Of a stretch of 64,000 nt of DNA, positions 59,707 to 64,000 are shown one piece after another. A model generated the notes under the pieces. That model had not been told where the DNA came from. It saw nothing but the letters and a program-made list of their open reading frames with translations, and searched no databases. The stretch is from Tetracentron sinense (Eukaryota > Streptophyta > Magnoliopsida > Trochodendrales > Trochodendraceae), in contig CM026557.1 in the NCBI GenBank assembly GCA_015143295.1, forward strand, positions 43,719,965-43,783,964, written 5' to 3'. A program made the position numbers and the translations under genes. Numbering within the stretch: position 1 is the stretch's first letter; each line of letters starts with the position of its first letter.

Positions 59707-60202
59707 TAGGGCTGTTAATGGATCAGATCATGATCTGGATCCGATCCGATTAGTTAGACTTTGGACTCTATATGTGATCTGTCGGATCAGATTCAAATCG
59801 GATCAGCGGAATCCAATCATAATCGGATCGGGTCCGGATATAGGATGACCCGATCCGATTATGTTAACTTATTAAAATCATTTTAAATATATTAAATAGA
59901 ATTTTTTTTTTATACATAAAGTATTAATTTTTTTTAAATTAACATTAATTAGAGTTAATTGAGGTAATTTTAGATTTTTATATTATTAAAATTGAGTTTT
60001 TTTTTTTAAAGAACTAACCTTAATCAAATTGGATTGGATCAGATTCGGATCTTAAAAATATAATCGGATTCAGATTCAGATTCAGATCGATTAATTAATG
60101 ATCCGACGGATCTCGGATTGGATTCGGATCAGTCGGATTCTTAATCGGATCAGATTCAGATCTAGGCTGATCTGATCCGAATCCGACCCGTTAACAACCC
60201 TA
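59707..60202. mobile_element. hAT MITE, 496 bp, perfect 8-bp target duplication
   Basis: TAGGGCTGTTAATGG...CGTTAACAACCCTA lies between GTGTGACA (59699-59706) and GTGTGACA (60203-60210). Its AT-rich core is the reverse complement of the core at 25869-26292, so the two are the same family in opposite orientation. Confidence 0.9.
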
Positions 60203-60217
60203 GTGTGACAAAAGAAG

Positions 60218-60767
60218 TGTTTTAGGTGTTGAATGAATGTTTGGAAGCATATGATTGAATGGATATACTTAGAAGGTGTTAAAATGACGTTGAATTTTAG
60301 AGTGGGCGATCGATCCCCTCGATCCCCACCATGGGCGATTGATCACCCAAATGAAATCTTGGCTTTTTTTAGTTGGGCGATCGATCGCCCAAGGTGGGGA
60401 TCAATCACCCACAACGCCGTTTTGAGTTTTTTATGTTTCATGAACTCCTTGTTAGGTCTATGCTTGAGGGTATAAAAAAGGATTTTATAACCTAGGGTTT
60501 GTATTCTTTTTTTTTTTTTTTTTAATGCTTATGAGAGCTTGAGATCTATAAAGGGGAGGCCATTAGAGAGTGGGAGAACTCTTGTAAGTACTCTGTGTTG
60601 ATTCTCATAGTGAAAAGCTCCGATCATCATCGCCCATGGAGGTAGGCATTAAAGCCGAACCACGTATATCTTGTCTTGTGTGATTGTATCTCTTGTGATT
60701 TATTTTTTCTTTCTTTGGTTTGCTATTTCTTGTTCTCATTAGATCCTTATGAGTTATTTCCACAACA
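60218..60767 (+). mobile_element. Solo Copia LTR, 550 bp
   Basis: TGTTTTAGGTGTTG...TTCCACAACA with GAAG on both sides (60214-60217, 60768-60771; AGAAG if the terminal A is shared). The right half matches the left LTR of the Copia element at 47630-47851. TATA box TATAAAAAAG at 60471. No internal region. It lies 16 bp from the end of a hAT MITE. Confidence 0.8.
60305..60411 (+). promoter_or_regulatory. GGGCGATCGATC palindromes in the solo LTR U3
   Basis: GGGCGATCGATCCCC, CTCGATCCCCACC, GGGCGATTGATCACCC, GGGCGATCGATCGCCC and GGGGATCAATCACCC lie 60-165 bp upstream of the TATA box at 60471. Confidence 0.6.
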
Positions 60768-60771
60768 GAAG

Positions 60772-63700
60772 GGATCCAAATCCTATAACTGTAAGCGGAT
60801 TCTAGGGAATCCGGTTATGCCCATGAGGTTATCACATGTCCCTTTCGACACCCCTTAATTGTGGTTAAGGGTTACCCACCCCTAATACTTTCTATGACTC
60901 AAATGTATTTTGGGTATCACTTGTCAATATTTTATTTTTTAATTTATATTTTCTTCTTCATCTATTTTCAAAGCACGGGAAACGAGCTAGTAAAAAGGTA
61001 TAAGAAAATAAAATAAAAATAAAAATAAAAATTTTGCATGTGGAAGTTGACAAAACCTTACCCACTTTGGGGTGGTTGGTTTGAGAAAGTTTAAATAGAT
61101 AAGAAAATGATTTTCTTGAGAAAAGTAGTTATGGGAAACGCTGAAAGCCCATAATAAACATTCCCACAGTCCAACCTGGAATTCCATTTCAATTATAGTA
61201 AGAATAAGGTTCCTAACAAATATACCCTTTCTCTAATCTACCCCTGTTAGCTTTTTATAGTTATCTTCTGTTCCTAAACATTCCTCTCTCGCGTGGTTTG
61301 TAATTTGTAATGTTTATATGGGTAAGCAATCGCTAGAGGTCTATCTGGTCCCCAAACGTTCACAAGACACTGTTTAGTGGAAAGAAATAGAAAACAAGCA
61401 GTGTTTGGAAGCTATTGGATTTTTCTGTCCCCCACCTCACCACCTTTCGGCAATAGCCAGCTCGGTATTTGTTCAATAGACAATAATACCCCGTTCCTTT
61501 GATTAAATTACATATGTTTCAGTTCTTGGATATTCAAAAGTGACTTCAAGGCTAGTTCGATATTTTACTTGTATACCCTTATTTAAAAGTGACTTCAAGG
61601 CTAGTTCGATATTTTATACTTTTTTTTTTGTGATTAAAATGATATCATATAAATAACACACACAATCAGACGTAAGGTAGCCGTTAAGGTGCCATAAGGG
61701 TAAGATATTTTACACTCGTATACCCTTTACTTCCCGAACTATTACTCCAATACCAATAAAGTAGACACCTGTCTTCATGTGCCAGTAACAGTGTATCAAA
61801 AAAAAAAAAAAAAACCAGTGTATCCTAAAATTGTCTGAATTCAATTATGCTTGTGTTAGGGTTGAAGAGCTCTTTTGATCCAGTTTTCAAATGCTAAGTT
61901 TCTAACCACTAGTCAATGAATACATACTAACACTAGTAGCTGGAACCTTGTGGACATGAAACTTATTAGAGAGATCAGTCTTAGAACATTAATAGAGTGG
62001 TGTGATAAGATAATGTGTATCTCATCTCTAAGTAGAATTAGATTTGAATTAAAATTAGGTAAGATTAGATTAGGTTTGATTGTTTCTATTTTTATATGTT
62101 TTCATCTTTATATAAATATTTTGGTTCAATGTAAAGATGATCCAAGAATTATCAATGTATATAATTTCTATCAAAACTTTCTAAGAGAAAAGTTTGTAAA
62201 AGATAAATTTCAGTTTTTGATTTTGATAACAGGCCAATTTTGAGGCGGAGCTCTACTTCATGGCATTGAAGCAAAGCTCCCTTTTTGGTTTATCGTGATG
62301 ACATTTTTTTAATTGTGGAAAAAGGTTGGGGTGATTTTGTAATACACTTTTCCCATTATTATAAGATTGCACTAAAAAGGGAGCTTCCCTTCAACGCGTT
62401 GAAGGCAGAGCTCCTCTTTGTATTTAAACTGTTTGATAAATGATTTTTTTTAACATCCAAATGTGTTATAGATAATTTTACCTAAGAGAAATTTTTTAAA
62501 ACAATTTCTTGAATACACAATTTTTAGGGTTAATATTGTTCTTTGTATTTTTTTTCTTTTTGGCTTTTCAAATCAAACATGTTTGTTTTAATATGCTTCA
62601 ACACCGAGAAAATATTTTAAGCCTTAACAAAACCCTACTTGCTTGTGGTATGAAATGCATAAACTATAATTACGGTGTATTAAGTGCTTTATGCATATCA
62701 TGCCAAAATCCGTACATATGATTTTTGCAGCTCTTACTTGAAAGATCCGAGAATAGAGATATTTGAATTGAAGGTCCACAAATTTCAAAGAAAAATAAAA
62801 AGAAGAAGATGATGAAGAATAAAGCAACTGGTAATACATATAAATTCTTTCAAAGGAAGATCAAGGATGTTAGAAACCTACTCAATTTAAGGAATAGTTT
62901 ATAGTGTCTCATCACTTACTGTTTAGGGGTAAGGTTTCATGCCCCCCATTGATGTAATTATAGTTTTAATAAATAGGTAGGGGTCTTGTCTAACTCTCCT
63001 CTCTCAACGGGTGATTTTTCATACTTAAAAAAAGGTCCCCAAATTTCCCTTGATAGATTGTATATTGTACTATTGGTAGACCTAATTTAAAGTACACAAC
63101 AAATACCATACATGCGGAATGCTAATCATACTCTCACAATTCTGACTCTTTTCTTTTTTAAATAATAAAACAAATGATTTTGTGTCACCTCACCTATAAA
63201 CCCCAAAAATTCAATTATTTTTTAATTTATCGAAAAATGGTGAGATAATGCTCTGCATTCTTCTACCTTTACATAATCCCTATTTTGCTAGCTCCATCTA
63301 TTATTCTTAGCAACACCTACACCATCACGTTTGCTACAATGGTATGATGTGACCCCCTCTTATGAGAGAAGTCATGAGATCTAATCTCAAATAGTTATGC
63401 CTTACTAGAGCGCTATTTCATATCACTAATCAATTATTACTACTAATAATAGATAAATGAGAAAGATACCATTAACAAAGTGCAGATGGGTTGATGTTTC
63501 TAGCTATTTTAGGAATACATCGTGGGGCTAGCCCAGTGGTAGTTTATCCCCTAATTAGGAGATTCTGAGGGTGCGTCACCACACTTAGCCAAGTTGCATT
63601 GACCCACTGACCCTTAGAGCATATGCTAACCCTAGTTAACCCAAAGTTGAGATGAAATCAAGGGTGCTTTTGCAATTTCAAACCAACCTGCAGTTTACAT

Positions 63701-63927
63701 GTATTTTTGAGCTATTTTTGAAAATCAAGGGTACTCTGGTAATTACAACCTCCTCGGTCCTCATGCCCACAAGAGGAAAATGACTACTACTCTCCTCTCT
63801 TGCTTCACATGCTCCCATTCCATAAATCCATTTCAGAACAAAGACAAAAAGCTCATTATATTTCTGAATCTTCAGACGTTTCTCTCTATTTCTTTTTTCT
63901 GGCTCTCTGTATTCTCCACTGGATATC
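60772..63927. other. Intergenic sequence
   Basis: 60777-60900 is a piece of the giant-palindrome family (ATAACTGTAAGCGGATTC, CACATGTCCC, TTAATTGTGGTTAAGGGTTA). 61535-61618 has a 36-bp direct duplication (AAAAGTGACTTCAAGGCTAG). 62940-63030 is a non-LTR 3' tail (AATAAATAGGTAGGGGTCTT). 63525-63660 is a SINE head with an exact A-box (TAGCCCAGTGG). No gene is recognised. Confidence 0.45.
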
Positions 63928-64000
63928 ATGAAATCCAACCATTGGATACCCACTTGTTCATCTTCTTTGTTATTTCTCTCACTGAGAATTTCTTCAACTA
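63928..64000 (+). CDS. Possible gene start, cut by the window end
   Basis: ATG at 63928 follows a CT-rich leader-like stretch (63878-63915) and opens a frame of 24 codons to the edge: MKSNHWIPTCSSSLLFLSLR. The Ser/Leu-rich segment could be a signal peptide. Too short to recognise; it may be chance. Confidence 0.25.
   Translation, partial: MKSNHWIPTCSSSLLFLSLRISST

Noticed and set aside
63678-63953. A 91-codon minus-strand frame near the right edge
   Set aside because: No family signature, and it lies opposite a leader-like CT stretch of a possible plus-strand gene.

Overview
The window is nuclear DNA of a flowering plant. It is AT-rich and packed with transposons. It holds host genes with plant-type introns, a replication-type plant histone H3, a plant-only cell-cycle regulator (POLYCHOME/UVI4 family), and many angiosperm transposon families (L1-type LINE, Au-like SINEs, PIF/Harbinger, hAT MITEs, Helitrons, Copia and Gypsy LTRs). 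I cannot name the species. I see no rRNA, CRISPR, convincing tRNA or bacterial-type operon.

Host genes. (1) 6037-8307 (+): a six-exon bHLH transcription factor of the FLOWERING BHLH/AKS-like group, with a CT-repeat leader. (2) 34719-36142 (+): a two-exon POLYCHOME/UVI4-type inhibitor of the anaphase-promoting complex, with D-box, GxEN box and MR-tail. (3) 39613-40424 (-): a two-exon secreted thaumatin-like protein with 16 cysteines. (4) 55681-56091 (-): an intronless H3.1-type histone. A fifth gene may begin at 63928 and leave the window. These genes are spread over about 60 kb and do not look functionally linked.

Mobile layer. 1-3.9 kb is the remnant of a Tat/Ogre-like LTR carrying a solo Gypsy LTR (605-2814). 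3.9-5.2 kb holds SINEs and two abutting Helitrons. A third Helitron (10104-10376) and a solo LTR (11565-12144) follow. 12981-25488 is one full-length L1-type LINE with a target duplication. It is split by a hAT element (13187-14441), a solo Gypsy LTR (15112-17314), a Tourist-like MITE (20825-20970), and an LTR-like insert (21892-24556) that itself contains a solo LTR (22297-23666). 25.5-34 kb is gene-free and holds a hAT MITE, SINEs, a solo LTR (27559-28891), a Tourist-like element and a 381-bp giant palindrome. 40921-46432 is a 2.75-kb unit duplicated in tandem. 47.4-55.2 kb is a broken Tork/Tnt1-like Copia element with a complete-ended Harbinger transposon (51532-55083) inside it. 57-61 kb carries hAT MITEs and a solo Copia LTR.

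No gene system is obviously new. The signals most worth following are these: paired TCGA-centred palindromes just upstream of the TATA box in four LTRs of at least three types; the hairpin-dense unit duplicated in tandem at 40.9-46.4 kb, which I could not assign; a recurring TTAACYRTGGTTAA module shared by Helitrons, the giant palindrome and other loci; and a possible captured host exon in the hAT element at 13.6 kb. Target duplications at most elements, and in several cases the LINE reading frame resuming across an insertion, make many boundaries exact to the base.
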